Below, in pieces: positions 14,617 through 29,464 of a stretch of DNA of 64,000 nucleotides. Position numbers and translations under genes: made by a program. How positions within the stretch are numbered: position 1 is the first letter of the stretch; each line of letters starts with the position of its first letter. Source of the stretch: Cacajao melanocephalus (taxonomy: Eukaryota > Chordata > Mammalia > Primates > Pitheciidae); the NCBI GenBank assembly GCA_963573385.1, contig CAUYLG010004927.1, positions 27,988-91,987 on the forward strand, read 5' to 3'. The notes under the pieces were generated by a model that was not told the DNA's origin, searched no databases, and worked only from the letters and a program-made list of their open reading frames with translations.

Positions 14617-14879
14617 TTCTTTTTTTTTTTTTTTTGAGATAGGGTCTTGCTCTGTTGCCTAGCTCGAGGCTCACTCCCACGCTCAAGCAATTCTCCCACC
14701 TCAGCCTCCCAAGTAGTAGCTGGGGACTACAGATGTGTGTCACCATGCTTGTCTAATTTTGATAGAGAGGGAATTTTGCCATGTTGCCCAGGCCAGTCTC
14801 TAACTCCTGGGCTCAAGCGATCCAGCCATCTTGGCCTCCCAAAGTGCTGGGATTACAGACATGGGCCACTGTGCCAGGC
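14617..14879 (-). mobile_element. Alu (antisense), internally shortened
   Basis: The poly-T head is at 14619-14634. The stretch that normally carries 'ggctggagtgcagtggc' is deleted. It ends 'gccactgtgccaggcc'. It is tandem with the preceding antisense Alu. Confidence 0.9.
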
Positions 14880-15027
14880 CAAAGTTCTGATTCTTGTTAA
14901 CTAATTTGTAAAAGACTGATTTATAATCCAAGATTAATTTATTAATTTAAGATTAGAGGTGAGCAGCAGAGAGAAGGGTACCTTTGCAGTAACTTCAATA
15001 CCCGTATCTGCAGTTCAGGACAATCTT

Positions 15028-15033
15028 CACACA

Positions 15034-15070
<37 letters not shown>
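15028..15070. repeat. (CA)n microsatellite
   Basis: About 20 CA units with one early GT interruption. It is likely to be polymorphic in length. Confidence 0.95.
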
Positions 15071-15073
<3 letters not shown>

Positions 15074-15257
15074 TAGTGTTTCTCCATGTCAATATCAATT
15101 AAAGATTGTATCAAGTGTAATGGTGGGTGATTAGCCCTAAAAGATATTAAAATGTAAGGAAACTGTAACAGTTTAGTTCTCGAGAAGTAGATAAGTAGGA
15201 AGAAACAAAGTGGGGAATAGAAATAGACCTAAATACATTTAAGAATTTAATGTAATA

Positions 15258-15549
15258 GGCTGGGCGAGGTGACTGATGCCCGTGATCCCAGCACTTTGGG
15301 AGGCCGAGGTGGGCAGATTGCCTGAGTGCAGGAGTTCAAGACCAGCCTGGGCAACGTGGCAAAACGCTGTCTCTACTAAAAATTCAAAAAATTAGTCCTG
15401 GTGTGGTGGCACATGCCTGTAGTCCCAGCTACTCAGGAGACTGAGGCACGAGAATCACTTGAACCCAGGAGGCAGAGGAGGTGGTGAGCTGAGATCGTGC
15501 CACTGCACTCCAGCCTGGGTGATAGAGCAACTTTGTCTCAAAAAAAAAG
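15258..15549 (+). mobile_element. Alu, full length
   Basis: The head is 'ggctgggcgaggtgactga', both arms are present, and there is a short poly-A at 15540-15549. Confidence 0.94.
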
Positions 15550-15555
15550 AATGTA

Positions 15556-15960
15556 ATAAACATAGTTTTTCAGTTTTGAGTAATAGAAATGCAAGCATAT
15601 GTAGCTTAAGCAAAAAGGGACATTTAGTGGCCACACTCTCAAACAGTAGGCAGCAATAGAATGGGCCTTAGGGCAGCTAGAACCAGAGGTGCCAACACCA
15701 TCCATACTCACCACCTCCTCTTTGTCGGGCAGCTCCAGACTTGCTTCCTTACAGCTTCAAGACCAAAGCAAAAAGAGCTCTCTGCTGCCAACTCTAGTTC
15801 GAAAAATCCCTAGGAAGAGTTCTCATTAGTTCATTGTGGGTCTATTCCCCACCCCTGTGAGCAGGATAAGGGCTTAGGTTTTTCAGAAGACAGAAAAGTA
15901 GGGGTAAGCAGAGAAAGCAGCTAATGCAGGTGACACTTCAAGTCACAGTGGAAAAGATGG
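15556..15960. mobile_element. Old interspersed repeat, family not named
   Basis: The block 'tagcttaagcaaaaaggga' (15602-15620) and the following layout recur in diverged form near 48725 and 54860 in this window. That points to one old dispersed family. I cannot give a reliable name. Confidence 0.4.
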
Positions 15961-16023
15961 ATAACTCAGTGAATGGAATGGAGACAAATGGCTACCTCGC
16001 CATTTAGAAAAATATTAAGCTTA

Positions 16024-16198
16024 GCCTGGGCAACATGGCAAGACCCGTCTCTGCAAAAAATTTAAAAATTAGCTACACTTGGTGGCACATACTTGTGATC
16101 TCAGCTCCTCGGGAGGCTGAGGTGGGAACCCAGGAGTATGAGGCTAGAGTGAACCGAGATCACACCACTGCACTCCAGCCTGGGCAATAGAGCAAGAT
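16024..16198 (+). mobile_element. Alu fragment, 5'-truncated
   Basis: It starts in mid left arm ('cctgggcaacatggcaaga') and ends 'gcaatagagcaagattctc', where a CT repeat replaces the normal poly-A tail. Confidence 0.85.
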
Positions 16199-16233
16199 TC
16201 TCTCTCTCTCTCTCTTTCTCTTTCTCTCTCTCT

Positions 16234-16271
<38 letters not shown>

Positions 16272-16286
16272 ATATATATATATATA
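16199..16286. repeat. (CT)n then (TA)n microsatellite at an Alu tail
   Basis: About 68 bases of CT/CTTT repeat are followed by TATATATATATATATA (16271-16286). On the minus strand this gives a spurious Arg-Glu repeat open frame. Confidence 0.93.
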
Positions 16287-16964
16287 GCATATAAATTTAG
16301 CAAATATATGTAGCACTCTCTATATATTTTTTATATTATAAATATAAATAATAGAGCTGATTTCTACTCATTTCTTTAAACCAAATTAAACTTCAGGCAA
16401 ATCAAAGATTCAAATGTGGAATTTTTGAGGGTGTCATCTGACTCTGCTGAAGCATTAAAGAATGTATCTACAGTTCCTTCTTATAAGGCTTCAAAACAGT
16501 AAAATGTCAGTAATTCCAGTGTGGTGTCAGGTTATATATATATATTTTTCTTTTTCAATTATTTTCAAGCTATGAGCCAGCTGGCCCATTTCTAAGATGC
16601 TTAACTTCAAGATCTTTCTCATGTCCAAGCCTCTTCTGCTTTGCATTATAAATTTTAACAACTACCCCAAAGAGACTTTTCTATTGGAGCACACCCATGT
16701 TTTGGTCAAGTATGAGCCTTTTCAAACCTGTCCACCCTCTCAGCACATCTCCACGCTGGTATTTTTTCAGAAAGGACTAAGGTGAGACCCTTGCTGACTT
16801 TATGCTTTCATTTGTGAGAGCCTTTCCACACCAGCATCACTGTAGCTTTTGAACTCCATCTCATTATGACAAGAAGTAACACCAAAAATATATAAGCATT
16901 GTTATACGTGGTTTTATTTAATAATTTCTAGTAATTTATAATCATGTTGACAAGCGCACATTTT
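16287..16964. other. Intergenic sequence
   Basis: It is AT-rich with no gene or classifiable repeat visible. A short TATATATATATAT run lies near 16534-16546. Confidence 0.45.
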
Positions 16965-17270
<306 letters not shown>

Positions 17271-17309
17271 AAAAGTGTATATTTTCTTTTGTTACTCTCA
17301 ATGACAATA

Positions 17310-17500
17310 ATAAGGGTGACAATAAACTACCATTTATTGAAGGCTTGCCAACTGCCGACACTATACCGAACACTTTCATGCTTTGTCCAAGTTCCTTGCA
17401 GCTGTTTTTTACCTCACATTACCAGTGTGGAAAGTGAGGCTTGCCAGGATCACCCCATTATCACATCACAGAGCCTAGACTCATCCGTGATCACACTGAT
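17310..17500 (-). mobile_element. MIR (antisense)
   Basis: The landmarks, in antisense order, are 'accatttattgaaggctt' (17328-17345), 'acactttcatgctttgtcc' and a 'tggaaagtgaggctt' block (17428-17442). Confidence 0.7.
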
Positions 17501-17645
17501 AATTCTGTTTTTGATTGTGTTCATTTGCAGCATAAGCTACTCTGCATGTGTTTGGAAAGGGGTAGATCAAGATGGCAGACTGAGCATATGTGTTTCCCCT
17601 TCCTCTTGCCTGAAATCACATGAAATGATTTAAAATAGAGATTTG

Positions 17646-17946
17646 GGCCAGGCACAGTGGCTCACATCTGTAATCCCAGTACTTTGGGAGGTTGAGGTGG
17701 GTGGATCACTTGAGGTCAGGAGTTTGAGATCAGCCTGGCCATCATGGTGAAACCTCTTCTCTAGTAAAAATACAAAAATTAGCTGGGTGTGGTAGTGGAC
17801 GCCTGTAGTCTCAGCCACTCAGGTGGCTGAGGCAGGAGAATCACTTGAACCCGGGTGGCAGAGGTTGCAGTGAGCCAAGATCATGCCGTCGTACTCCAGC
17901 CTGGACAACAGAAACTCCATCTCAAAATAAAAAATAAATAAATAAA
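17646..17946 (+). mobile_element. Alu, full length
   Basis: The head is 'ggccaggcacagtggctca'. The tail is (AAAT)n at about 17925-17946. It is inserted in the probable L1 5' region. Confidence 0.94.
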
Positions 17947-18486
17947 ATAGAGATTTGAAAATAGCCCAAGTATATAATAGTGCAGAAAAACAGTGAAGAC
18001 TGGCAACATATCGGGTTACGATGATTAAAAAGCCAAATGGAGCATCCTAGGCCAGCAGGATTTTCCTATCCCCCACTGATGCGGAATAGCACACACTAGT
18101 GGCATTTCCTGCAAAGCTAAAACAGTGTCCCACAGGACCCAGCAAGGAATGAAAGATAGGCGATAACCTCCACATGCCCACAAGAAAAGCTACTGGCTCA
18201 AACCCTCAGCATGTTACCACCATCTGGTAATAGAAAAAGCAGAAAACGAGGATTCTCAGGTACTAAGTTGCTCAGAGAACCAAGAATGCCAAATGATTAC
18301 GAGTAAAGTCAATACCATAAAACAGACAGCAATTCAGTGAACAGAAGAATTACAATCTAAGGAGGCAATTAATAAGCAACGGATTATTCTAGAAAAATCA
18401 TAATATTTTAGGGTGGATGCTAGATAGAAAAGATCAAATTAACATCAGAAATTAATATTTTGATCAAAATGAAAAACTCAGTAGCT

Positions 18487-18795
18487 GGCTGGGTACAGTG
18501 GCTCATGCCTGTAATCCCAGCACTTTAGTAGGTGGAGGCAGCCAGATTGCTTGAGTCCAGGAGTTCAAGACCAGCCTGGCCAATGTAGTGAAACCCCATC
18601 TCTACTAAAAATACAAAAAAATTAGCCAGGTGTGATGGTGCATGCCTGTAATCCCAGCTACTCGGGTGCTGAGGCAGGAGAATAGCTTGAACCCAGGAGG
18701 TGGAGGTTGGGGTGAGCCCTGACTGCACCACTCCACTCCAGCCTGGGTGACAAGAGCAAGACTCTGTGTCCCAAAAAAAAAAAAAAAAAAAAGAA
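18487..18795 (+). mobile_element. Alu, full length
   Basis: The head is 'ggctgggtacagtggctca', and the poly-A run at 18773-18792 is long. It also lies within the probable L1 5' region. Confidence 0.94.
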
Positions 18796-19330
18796 AAGCT
18801 GGATTAGATAGGAGTAGTAGACCTGGAGAGAATTGCTGATTTCCAAATTTGAGTTGAAGAATCTTTCTGAGCTGCATAACCATAGAACAAAAAATTTGCC
18901 AACGATGAAAGAAAAAAAAAAGGCATGGAGGAAAGATTCAGACATCTGAATGTCTAGAAAGCATACCAGAGGGAGAGAACAGATAAATACAAGACAAATT
19001 TCTCTGGAGCTAATGAAAAACAGATGGAAAGGGCCCCACCAGGTCCAGACCAACACCTAGACACACGGCAATGAAAATCAGAACACTCAGGATAAAGTGT
19101 CTAGAGAGAAAAAAATAAGAACAGATTAGAGACCAAAGGAATGAGAATTCTATTAATACCTATTTATTGCCATGCTAAAAGACAATAAAGCCATATCTTC
19201 AGAGATATAGAGAAAAGGCCCTAGCAATCTATGCCTATCCTAGTATAGAGATAAAATAAACATCTGAGACATGCAAGCAATTACAGAATTATAAATTCTC
19301 TCTAAGACTTCAGGCTTTTTGTGAGAGGGA

Positions 19331-20482
19331 ATTAAATTAATTTATTTAAACCGTTAAAATTTTGGGGTGGGGGAGCGCAACAGTTTATCCTTTATTGTAA
19401 CCTATTAGAATCCTGTGGCTTATTCTTCATTGACTGTAGATGTCAACACAGTGAGAGCTATTTTAGCAGAATTCAGAAAGATCAGATTCAAAGGAAAATA
19501 TCTAATTTGTGACTTGACCTTTCACACCTAACCTGGAATAGGAATATGTCCATTTCTTAGAATGGCTCTCGTGTTACCTTTCTATCTGTGAGACAGTCTT
19601 CACTCTCTAAAAACAATGGAAAATGTCCAGGTTGAAGCAAGGTCAAGAGACACACTATTATTTCTCTTCTATTTTTAAAACATGTATGTAAGTGTGAAGA
19701 TCACAAGAAATGCAATATTCACAAGCAACAATGATTTTTAAGGTTCCTCTTGTGAAAATGTAGGCTCTATCAGGATATTCTATGACGAATCCACTCAAAG
19801 GTTCCTGAAAGACATTAATACATATGAGAAAAGACAGTGGGTTGAAGCTGTATTGCACCAGACTAAATAAAATGAGTGGATAGTTTTCTGAGAGCCATAC
19901 CCTCCAGACAGCTGAAATAATCACAACAAAATATTGGGCAATTGTTTTCTGCCATTGACTGCACACCAACAAGGGACTCTGCCGTGCATGGTAGGGAGGT
20001 GTGATCTGCCTTTGCCACTGAGTTGGTGGTTTTGAGCTCTCTTTTGTGCCTTATGATTACGTTTAGAATGTTCTGAAACAAACTTGGAGGAGAAAACGGT
20101 ATGATGAATTAGTGGGCTTCATTTCCTTCGTTTTTCATTGTTAAAATTGTCTTTTGATCCTTGTCTTCAGAAGAAGCTATGGAAGTGATATGTGGCCACT
20201 TGGAGTACTTCTTGAAGATGTGATCAATGTCTTTCAAGAGAAATACAAGTATGGAATATATAAAAATTTTGTCATTTAGAATAGGTATTACTCTGGGGGA
20301 AATAACTGGATTTTTGCTTTAACTGAACCACATGTATTAGGTGATCAAACTCCCCATGAAAACTAGGTATCTGCACATCAATGGCAGCAGTTTTTGTCTA
20401 AGGTCTGTGCTGGAACAAACGAGTGATCTAGCAGCACAAGTTAATACACTGGTAGACTCTGGTGTTTAAAATTCAGTATGTT
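19331..20482. other. Intergenic sequence
   Basis: I see no exon, RNA gene or recognisable repeat in this 1.1 kb. The 104-codon minus-strand frame (19658-19972) has no supporting features. Confidence 0.45.
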
Positions 20483-20787
20483 GCCTGGGCACAGTGGCTC
20501 ATGCCTGTAATCCCAGCACTTTAGAAGGTCAAGGCTGGAGGATTGCTTGAGGCCAGGAGTTCAAGATCAGCCTGGGCAACATAGGGAGACCCCCTCCTCT
20601 ACAAAATATAAGAAAATTAGCTGAGTGTGCTGGTGAGCACCTGTAGTCCCTGCTACTCAGGAGGCTGAGGCGGGAGGATTGCTTGAGCCCAGGCACTTGA
20701 TATTGCAGTGGGCTGTGATTGCACCACTGAACTCCAGCCTGGACAACGAAGTGAGACCCTATCTCCAGAAATAAAATAAAATAAAAT
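20483..20787 (+). mobile_element. Alu, full length
   Basis: The head is 'gcctgggcacagtggctca', both arms are present, and the tail is (AAAT)n at 20769-20787. It is diverged. Confidence 0.92.
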
Positions 20788-20888
20788 CTGTACATTTTGT
20801 ATTTGAGTGTGTTTTGTTTCTTCTAAATATTTTAAATAACCTGTTTTTGCTGTTTTAGAATTTTAACTCAAATCTGTGAGATACATGG

Positions 20889-21388
20889 TGTGGTAGGCAG
20901 TAGAATGGCCAACCATAGAAGTTCAACCTGTAATTCCTGGAATGTATAAACATGTTTTGTTACAGGGCAGGAGGGAATTAGAATTGTGGATGAATTAAGT
21001 TTGCTAGTCAACTGAACTTGAGATGACGAGATTGACCTGAATCATCTAGATGGGCCCAGTGTAATCACAAAGGTCCTTATAAGAAGACAGGCGAGTTAGT
21101 CAGAGTGATCTGATCTGAGGAAGATTCAACCAACCATTGCTAGCTTTGAAGATGGAAGGGGCCTCAAGCCAAGGAATGCAGGCAACCTCCGGCAGCTGGA
21201 AAAGGCAAGGAAGTGGATTATTTTCTAGCATTTTCAAGAAGGAACACAGCCCTCCTGAACCCTGTAGTTAGCCTAGAAAGACCTTTTTCAGATTTCTGAC
21301 CTCCAGAACTGTAAAGTAATAAATCCATGCTATTATAAGCCACTACATTTGTGGAAATTTGTTACAGCAGTAATAGAAAACCAATATA
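20889..21388 (+). mobile_element. MLT1-family MaLR solo LTR
   Basis: It starts TGTGG. The body has 'ccattgctagctttgaaga' (21136-21154), 'ctccagaactgtaaagtaa' (21301-21319) and 'aatttgttacagcagtaat' (21356-21374), and the end is 'ccaatata'. This is the ordered MLT1 LTR layout. No internal region is attached. Confidence 0.85.
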
Positions 21389-23126
21389 CCTGAAAATAAC
21401 TCCTCAGCATCCTGGGGGTCTTTGGAACATAACTGGAAAACCACCATTCTGGAAAGTTCCTTCTGGATCTTAGCACATGAGCAATCTAAGTTAAACCCAC
21501 GACAGGATTATTTTATATTCCTGAAAACTATATAGAAGTTAACAGTGATGGATACCTAACATTTTTATCGATTGCACTTTCTCCAGTGAAAAGATTTTAT
21601 TTATAGTATTAGTATTAAAGTATTTATTTATAGTATTATAACAGTTTAAGTAAAATGTAAAAGTCCTATCCTTAGTTGATTCAAACAGAACAACAAAGAC
21701 CCAATTACCGCAAATAACTGGAATTTTGAATTACTAATGCAGAGGAGTTTTTATGAGCCATCTAGTCTATAACATTTTCCCAAACCTTTCTCCTCTTTTT
21801 AACATGGGCAGAAAGTATACTATCATAAGAAAGAGATATGCATAAAGTTATGAAAATGTATGCTAACAGCAATGTTAGTGTAAAAAACTAGCTATTATAA
21901 TGCCAAATGCTAAATGATTTTCCTTTGTGGTAAAATATAATATTACTGTATGGTCACACATAAAATTGGGGAAAAAATCCAAGGCAATAGACTGCTTACT
22001 CTGTACAAAGTGCAGCAACACTAGTTTGATTTTGCATAAATTTGTAAGCATTTTGAGAGTTATAATAAAAGTTTATTGTCCATCCTAGAAATGATGATGG
22101 AATTCAACATCATTTTACTGAAATTTGTCAAAGCCATTTATTTGAAAGCTCACTTAAAATATGTCAGTGCATTTTACTGAATAGTTTCAATATACTAGCC
22201 TGATACGTGTAGAAAGCAGGAGGTGGAATACTTGGTCCTTATTTCTTTTAGGAGTAGCAAAATATAAATGCATGAACCATGAGCCACCCGTGATAACAAA
22301 ATGAGATGCCGACTATGAAAGATAAATGTTGCAGGCACCAGAGTGAGCAAAGTGGGAGGTAGAGTCAGAGAAAGAACTGTGGTAGAGGGGGACCATGCAC
22401 TAGATGCTAAAAGGACGGGAGAATTGGGGATGTCAGAGAGAAGGCATTTGGCGGAGCAAGAGCACAGGTACTCTTACAGCGGAGCTATGAGCTGCACCAT
22501 GCTTTTTTTTTTCATCTGTATACTAAAGCTTTTAAGGCAGTTAACGAGAAACCAAAAGAGCAGCAGCACCTGGTTTGTGCTGAGCCATCACTACTTTCTC
22601 ATCTGGTCTCCCCTGTGATCAATGGAAGGCAAGTGTGAAATGCCTGACAGAGGTGTGCACATGTGACCACAATATGGGCAGAGCCATCTGGAGGTCAAGT
22701 TCATAACCTTGGTCTTGTTAGCTCCATGGTCTGTCTAAACGAATCCCTGCTCCCTGTGACAAAAAGAAAATGTATCTGACCTTTATCAAAGACAAAGTCA
22801 GACACTAGTAAAGTGCTAAAATAGACTTTATTCTGTCATAACCACTGCAGTAGGGAAGAGATCCAGTATGAACTGAGCTTACTTTGGTTTATGCAGAGGT
22901 GCCAGGGTGTTTTAAAGAGAGAATGAGGGAGTAACGTGAGGGAACCAGACCCGGCTCAAGCAGGGACTGGGTTTGTTCATTGCTGCTTATGTGGAACAAA
23001 AGCAGATTTCCCCTGACATCTTCATGACAGGAGATAGTGCTGCAAGTTAGAGCACAGTGCTCACCCCTCTGGGAGATCTCGTAAGAAGAGCAGAGGTATT
23101 TCCCTGAATTTTTGCGTTTCAAAAGA
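21389..23126. other. Intergenic sequence
   Basis: About 1.7 kb, AT-rich to 22200 and then mixed, without a convincing exon or repeat. The open frame at 22343-22618 has no recognisable domain. Confidence 0.45.
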
Positions 23127-23363
23127 TGGCCAGCAGGCACAGTGGCTGACTCAGGTAATCCCAGCACTTTGGGAGGCTGAGACAGGTGGATCACTGGAGG
23201 TTAGGAGTTCAAGATCAGCTTGGCCAACATGGTGAAACCCCATCTCTACCAAAAATACAAAAATTAGCCCGGTGTGGTGGTGGGAGCCTGTAATCCCAGC
23301 TACTCGGGAGTCTGAGGCAAGAGAATCGCTTCAACCACCTTTAAAAAAAAAAAAAAAAAAAAA
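23127..23363 (+). mobile_element. Alu, missing most of the right arm
   Basis: The head is 'gccagcaggcacagtggct'. The sequence passes from 'agaatcgcttcaacca' straight into a 22-base poly-A run. Confidence 0.9.
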
Positions 23364-23734
23364 GAATGTCCCTCAGGTGAAAGATCAGCATCACAAAGAG
23401 GGAGAGAAAGCACCTGCACCTGCAAACTTTCTAAAGGTACTGCTCTACGGCAGGCAGGTGAAGGGGCCTATCTGTCTATTACCAGGTTTGGGCTGGAACA
23501 AACAGTAATTCTCCCGCAGCCTTGAGCATTCCCAGGCAGACACTTTAAGGAGAGTGGGGGCTCATCCTAGGGGTTCAGCCTTAACTGTTAGAGTCTACAT
23601 TACTGGTGGTTCACGTCTTTTAGTGGGGAAGAGAGAGTGTGGATGAAATCATTTGTACTGAGAGTCTGTAGTTTTCATGGCCAAAGTTGAGGTCTCATCA
23701 AAAACAGGGCTCAAAGGAGTCTTTCTAAAGTTTG

Positions 23735-25637
<1,903 letters not shown>

Positions 25638-26047
25638 TGTGAAAGAAAGATATCAGAGTCAAAATGGAGTCACTGATGTTAGGAAAACACTGACAATAGA
25701 GCCAGGGAAGCCATGAAGAGAGAGTTTTCATGCTTATATGGCTGGCAATGAAAAAGACTCTAAAACTAAACACAACTTTGCACATACAATACCTCTGCAA
25801 GGACTTCTGCCCAGCAACTGCCAGTCCAACCTTGGACTGGTGCCACCACCATTACTGATCTTCATAGCCAAGGATAATTATTTCAAAACAATTACATAAT
25901 CCTCATTTTTTCATTTAAAAACCTTTGTCTTCCTTTACCTCCCTAAAAATGCAAGTTTGCTATAGTCCGTGCATTCCTACTGCAATGTTCTATTCCCAAG
26001 TAAACATCTTTTCTTTTAGAGAGCCTCTCTCTGGTTGTTATTTAGGT
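25638..26047 (+). mobile_element. ERV1-type solo LTR
   Basis: It begins TGTGAAAGAAAGATATCAG, has an internal 'ccaagtaaacatcttttct' block (25997-26015) like an R/polyadenylation region, and ends in a U5-like 'gagagcctctctctggttg'. It sits directly before another LTR of a different group. The 3' boundary is approximate. Confidence 0.6.
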
Positions 26048-26780
26048 TGAAAATATAAAGATTATTTTAAGCTGAAGACACTTGAGATTCAACAGATACA
26101 GAAAGGAGCCCTCTCAAAGCTTCCTTTCTCTGACAAAAAGCAGAAACTTCTAAATAAGGCCACCATAAATTTCCTTTTTGAAGCAGATTTACTCCCATGA
26201 GAGAGACCAAGCGTTAACCTACCATAAATCCCCTCTCCAGAGTAGTTTCATGGTCAGGAAGAAGACAGAAAGACTACTCACACCTGCACAGACAAACGTT
26301 ATTACAAACTTTCTTGTCTCCTGTTTTTTTTCCCTAAAAACCTATTTGTCTTTCCTAAAGAAATCTATTTGCTCTTTCCTTTGGAGCCTTTTCTCCTTTC
26401 TCCCTTTTGCCTATGAAGTTAGGAATGTAAGCCCCAGATTCTAACCACTACACTTCACCCAGCGACTCCTCACTGAGCACTCTCATGTGTGCACTGCACA
26501 CACAAACTGTCTTTTATCCTGTGAATCTGTCTTTTGTCTGTTAAATTCACGGGCCCTGAGCTACTGTACCTAGATAGTAAAGGAAAAGTTCTTCCTTCCC
26601 AGCGGGAGGCACTGGCAGGAGACCTGGCAGCATCTCGGGCTGTGTCTCCTCGAAGGTCCCAGCTTCCCTGCAGCCTCAGCTCCTTGGGCAGCCTCGAAGA
26701 TGGTTGGTTCCCACTGACGGTGGTGGTTCTGGCTCCTGACTTCCCAATACCACCTTTTCTCTTGCTCTTTCTAGTCTGAT
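26048..26780 (+). mobile_element. LTR of the recurrent ERV1-like group (sense copy)
   Basis: It carries the group landmarks in order: 'gattattttaagctgaaga' (26061-26079), a 'ccataaatcccctctccag' region, 'tctgtcttttgtctgttaa' (26527-26545), then 'aattcacgggccctgagct'. The same order appears on the minus strand at 41080-42070 and 27010-27532. Confidence 0.6.
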
Positions 26781-27009
26781 GGGTAAGAGCAGCCTCCTGC
26801 TGTTACTCATATCTGGCTTGCCTCCCCATCCTTTGACTTTTCAATTCTCTCAACACTTTTGTATTTGGTTCCCTACATCAAATTCTTTTTTTGTTTTTTT
26901 TGTCCTCACCTGAATTTCATCTTGAATTGTATCCTACATCAAATTATAAATTATTGAAGATGGGCTCTGTTTTCCAAACAGGACACTCTTTGATAAAATA
27001 GGTAGCCAT

Positions 27010-27532
27010 GGCTTGGTTTTCCTCATCACCATCAGGGCCTTTCCAATGCCAGTCTTCCTGAAATTATTTATAGGAACCGGAAATTGGTTACTAACTGGGG
27101 GATATAGAGAAGAAAATCTTTTTCCTTCTATCCTCCTAGCTTCAGCGGCTGGGGCCCACAAATCAAACTGATAAAGGCAGATGAACAAGAAAGAAAAACT
27201 AATTTTGTTTATATATATACAAATGAGAGAGAATGTGACTCAAGGAGGTAGCCAGATGCTTGACGCTTATATACAGACTAGGCTACACAAAGAAAAGGGG
27301 CTTTGGGCTTCTGAGCAGGGGAAGCAAGTTATGGGAAGGGAGGGGGGAAATGTAAGGTAAAGAAGACTTGCCTTGTTGTGCATATAATACTCTCTCGGGG
27401 CAGGGATGGAGTGGAGGGGATAAGACTTGTCTCCCTGGAGTAGCTCTGTCCTTGGTACAGAGACATCTTTACAAATGGAAATGTCCTTCAAACATATAAT
27501 TTTTTTTTACAAAAAAAAATTTACTTACTTAG
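27010..27532 (-). mobile_element. LTR of the recurrent ERV1-like group (antisense), 3' half; split by a MaLR provirus
   Basis: On the minus strand it ends with a cleavage-proximal 'tttgtgggccccagccgctg' block (27145-27164 on plus). The missing 5' part resumes after the inserted MaLR at 29809-29960, where 'agctcaaaataattcataa' (29878-29896) is the complement of the group's start. One LTR is thus interrupted by a 2.3-kb provirus. Confidence 0.6.
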
Positions 27533-27881
27533 TGGTATGGTTTGAATTTGTGTCCCCACCCAAATCTCATGTTGAATTGGAGGAAGGGCCTGGTGGGAGG
27601 TGATTGGATCATGGGGGCAGATTTCCCCCTTGCTGTTCTTGTGATAGCGAGTTCTCAGGAGATCTGTTTATTTAAAAGTGATGTGGCACCTCCCCTCCTT
27701 CTCCTGCCACCATGTGAAGCAGGTGCTTGCTTCCCTTTCTGCCATGATTGTACATTTCCTGAGGCCTCCCAGTCGTGCTTCCTGTAAAGCCTATAGAACT
27801 GCCTGTCAATTAAACCTCTTTCTTTATAAATTATCCAGGCTTAGGTAGTTCTTTATAGTAGTGTGAGAATAGACTAATACA
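27533..27881 (+). mobile_element. 5' LTR of MaLR provirus 1 (MST/THE1 type)
   Basis: It starts TGGTATGG and ends ACTAATACA. The consensus landmarks are 'cccacccaaatctcatgtt' (27555-27573), 'gattggatcatgggggcag' and 'caattaaacctctttcttt' (27807-27825, polyadenylation region). The 5-base flank 'cttag' (27528-27532) pairs with 'ctttg' (27 bases of 3' flank start at 29809), matching at 4 of 5 bases. Confidence 0.9.
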
Positions 27882-29464
27882 GAAAATTGGTGCTGGGAGT
27901 GACACACTGCTATAAAGATACCTGAAAATGTGGAAACTGCTGGAACTGGGTAATGAGCAGGGTTTTGCACAGTTTGGAGGGCTCAGAAAAAGGATGAAGA
28001 TATGGGAAACTTTGGAACTTCCTAGAGACTTGTAGAATGGTTTTTGACCAAAATGCTGAAAGTGATATGGATAATGAAGTCCAGACTGAAGTGGTCTCAA
28101 ATGGAGATGAGCAACTTATTGAAAGCTGAAGTAAATATCACTCTTGTTATGTTTTAGCAAAAAGTCTGGTGGCATCTTGCCCCTGCCTTAGAGATTTGTG
28201 GAACTTTAAACTTAAGAGAGATGATTTAGCATATCTGGCAGGAGAAATTTTTAAGCAGCAGAGCATTCAAGATGCAGCCTGGATGTTTGTAAAATTGCAT
28301 GTTCATATGCACGAATGAAGAGGTTATCTGAAACTGGAACTTATATTTAAAAGGGAAGCAGAGCAGCCCAGCCATGTGGTAGCCAGCCATCTGCTGGGGA
28401 GAAATTCCACCCTGCTGTAAAATTTTCAGAAGTAAAGAGGAGGCAAATTTTAATAGCCAAGATACTGGGGAAAACGTCTCCAGGGCATTTCAGAGACCTC
28501 CATTGCAGTCCCTCCCATCACAGACCTGGATGCCTAGGAGTTAAAAATGGTTTAGTGGGCCGGGCCCAGGGCCCTGCTTCTCTGTGCAGCCTCAAGACAT
28601 GGCACCCTGAGTCCCAGTTGCTCCAACTCTAGTCATGGCTAAAAGGGGTCAAAGTACAGCCTGGCCATGGCTTCAGGGGGTGCAAGCCCCCAGCCTTGGC
28701 AGCTTTCACATGATACTGGTGCACAAAAGGTTTGGGAATTGAGGTTTGGGAATCTCCACCTAGATTTCAGAAGATGTATGGAAATGCCTGGCTGTCCAGG
28801 GCAGATGTCTACTGCAGGTGTGTGGGGCACCTTCATGGAGAACCTCTTCTAGGGCAGTGCAGAGTGGAAATGCGGTGTTAGAGCCCCCACGCAGAGTTCC
28901 ACTGGGGCATGATGTGAGCTGTGAGAAGAGGGCCAGTGTCCTTTAGACCCCAAAATAGTAGATCTACTGACAGCTTGCACTGTGTGCCTGGAAAAACCAC
29001 AGGCACTAAACTCCAGCTGTGAAAGCAGCCCTGAGGGCTGTACCCTGCAGAGCCACAGGGGCAGAGCTGCCCAAGGCCTTGGGAGCCCACGTCTTGCATC
29101 AGTATGACGTGGATGTGAGACACGGAGTCAAGGAAAATTATTTTGGTATTGTAAGATGTGATGACTGGCCTGCTGGGTTTTGGACTTGCATGGGGCCTGT
29201 AGCCTGTTTGTCTTGGACAATTTCTCTCATTTGGAATGGGAGCATTGACCCAATCCCCATACCCTTAATGTATCTTGGAAGTAACTATTTTTTACTTTAC
29301 AGGTTCATAGGTGGAAGGGACTTACCTTGTCTCAGATAAGACTTTGGATTGTGGACTTTTGAGTTAATGCTGAAATGAGTAGAGACTGGGGGACTGTTGA
29401 GAAGGGATAATTGTATTTTGCAATGTGAGAAGGACATGAGATTTGGGAGGGCCCAGGGGTAGAA
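27882..29464 (+). mobile_element. Internal region of MaLR provirus 1
   Basis: About 1.6 kb between two direct LTRs. It begins right after the LTR ('gaaaattggtgctgggagt'), as in THE1/MST internals, and ends with a purine-rich tract ('gggagggcccaggggtaga', 29445-29463) before the 3' LTR. MaLR internals have no functional polymerase. Only short broken frames remain, so mobility depended on enzymes supplied in trans. The sequence is homologous along its length to 37504-39075. Confidence 0.85.

Larger units (their letters stand above)
17540..19330 (+). mobile_element. Probable old L1 5' region, interrupted by two Alus
   Basis: The start carries 'agatcaagatggcagactg' (17564-17582), as expected at an L1M 5' end. 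The A-rich, purine-biased, GATGAAAG-type text between and after the Alus has the look of an L1 5' UTR/ORF1 region. No intact reading frame survives. The call is tentative. Confidence 0.4.

Noticed and set aside
16101..16316. Arg-Glu repeat protein on the minus strand
   Set aside because: It is the translation of a CT microsatellite at an Alu tail.
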